From Actinomycetota bacterium (GTDB taxonomy: Bacteria; Actinomycetota; Actinomycetes; Nanopelagicales; Nanopelagicaceae), in assembly GCA_009700155.1 (NCBI GenBank), contig WLMP01000013.1, forward strand, positions 1-14,275: DNA of 14,275 bases, read 5' to 3'. A program made the translations under genes and the position numbers. A model generated the notes under the pieces. It worked only from the letters and a program-made list of their open reading frames with translations. It was not told the origin of the DNA and did not search any database. Below, piece after piece: positions 14,158-14,275 of this stretch; position 1 is the first letter of the stretch; each line of letters begins with the position of its first letter.

Positions 14158-14275
14158 TCACCTTTTAATTTGAGCTAGAACCGTATCTCTAATCGTAATC
14201 ATCTGCTTTTGCGTTTCAGCCTCAACATTTAACCTTAATAGCGGCTCAGTATTTGAAGGTCGAAGGTTAAACCAC
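14158..14275 (-). CDS. manB: Phosphomannomutase/phosphoglucomutase (ManB-like), C-terminal end
   Basis: Only the last 38 residues are inside the window, ending at a TGA (14158-14160). They contain WFNLRPSNTEPLLRLNVEA, the phosphate-binding C-terminal motif of the alpha-D-phosphohexomutase superfamily (R-x-S-N-T-E-P), as in bacterial phosphomannomutases. These interconvert mannose-6-phosphate and mannose-1-phosphate, the precursor for GDP-mannose. The catalytic phosphoserine and metal site lie outside the window, so the choice between ManB and a close relative rests on this motif and on the neighbouring sahH, which is near manB in mycobacteria too. Confidence 0.85.
   Translation of the reverse strand, partial: WFNLRPSNTEPLLRLNVEAETQKQMITIRDTVLAQIKR

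Noticed and set aside
1..14275. CRISPR array, insertion sequence, toxin-antitoxin or defence system
   Set aside because: No regularly spaced repeats, transposase, or recognisable defence domains; nearly all of the sequence is accounted for by core genes.

Overview
The window reads as a chromosomal segment from a low-GC, streamlined actinobacterium. WhiB1, MtrA-MtrB, a PdtaS-type sensor kinase and an actinobacterial DUF6459-like protein place it in Actinomycetota. AT-rich coding, very short spacers and overlapping genes fit freshwater acI/Nanopelagicales-type lineages (Planktophila, Nanopelagicus). That placement is an inference from gene content and style, not from a search. I see no insertion sequence, phage gene, CRISPR array or pseudogene.

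Left part (1-3055): the start of a GNAT acetyltransferase gene, directly preceded on the minus strand by a PLP-dependent transsulfuration gene (cystathionine gamma-synthase/lyase type). A divergent alkA-type DNA glycosylase gene (plus) shares a 36-bp promoter region with it. An msrA-msrB pair (minus) follows. Next come tRNA-Arg(CCG) at 3158-3229 and whiB1 (plus, 3383-3652) behind an AT-rich upstream region.

Middle (3649-7170): convergent to whiB1 is pdtaS (minus), preceded on that strand by a CpaE/TadZ-like protein with a lysine-less P-loop and a SAF-domain CpaB-like membrane protein. These look like remnants of a Tad/Flp pilus module with no pilin, CpaF or TadB/C genes in the window. A DUF6459-like gene is divergent from them.

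Right part (7167-14275): a minus-strand run ordered manB (3' end), sahH, mtrA, mtrB, comF, secA. It covers sugar-phosphate metabolism, S-adenosylhomocysteine clearance, the essential cell-envelope two-component system, a ComF phosphoribosyltransferase and the Sec motor. From memory, whiB1-pdtaS-secA-comF-mtrB-mtrA-sahH-manB has the same order and orientation as Mycobacterium tuberculosis Rv3219 to Rv3257c. Here tmk, lpqB, the hpf-like gene and others found between these genes in M. tuberculosis are missing.

Sequence-level themes: (1) three start codons have a TANNNT hexamer at exactly -12 to -7, as expected for leaderless transcripts, while whiB1, secA and sahH have Shine-Dalgarno sites. (2) All three convergent gene pairs overlap by exactly 4 bp through palindromic stop tetramers (TTAA, CTAG, TTAA). 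(3) Two same-strand junctions are fused as TAA|ATG with no spacer. (4) SahH is of the short Thermotoga/archaeal type, not the long mycobacterial type. I found no convincing undescribed system; the CpaB/CpaE-like pair is the least explained part.
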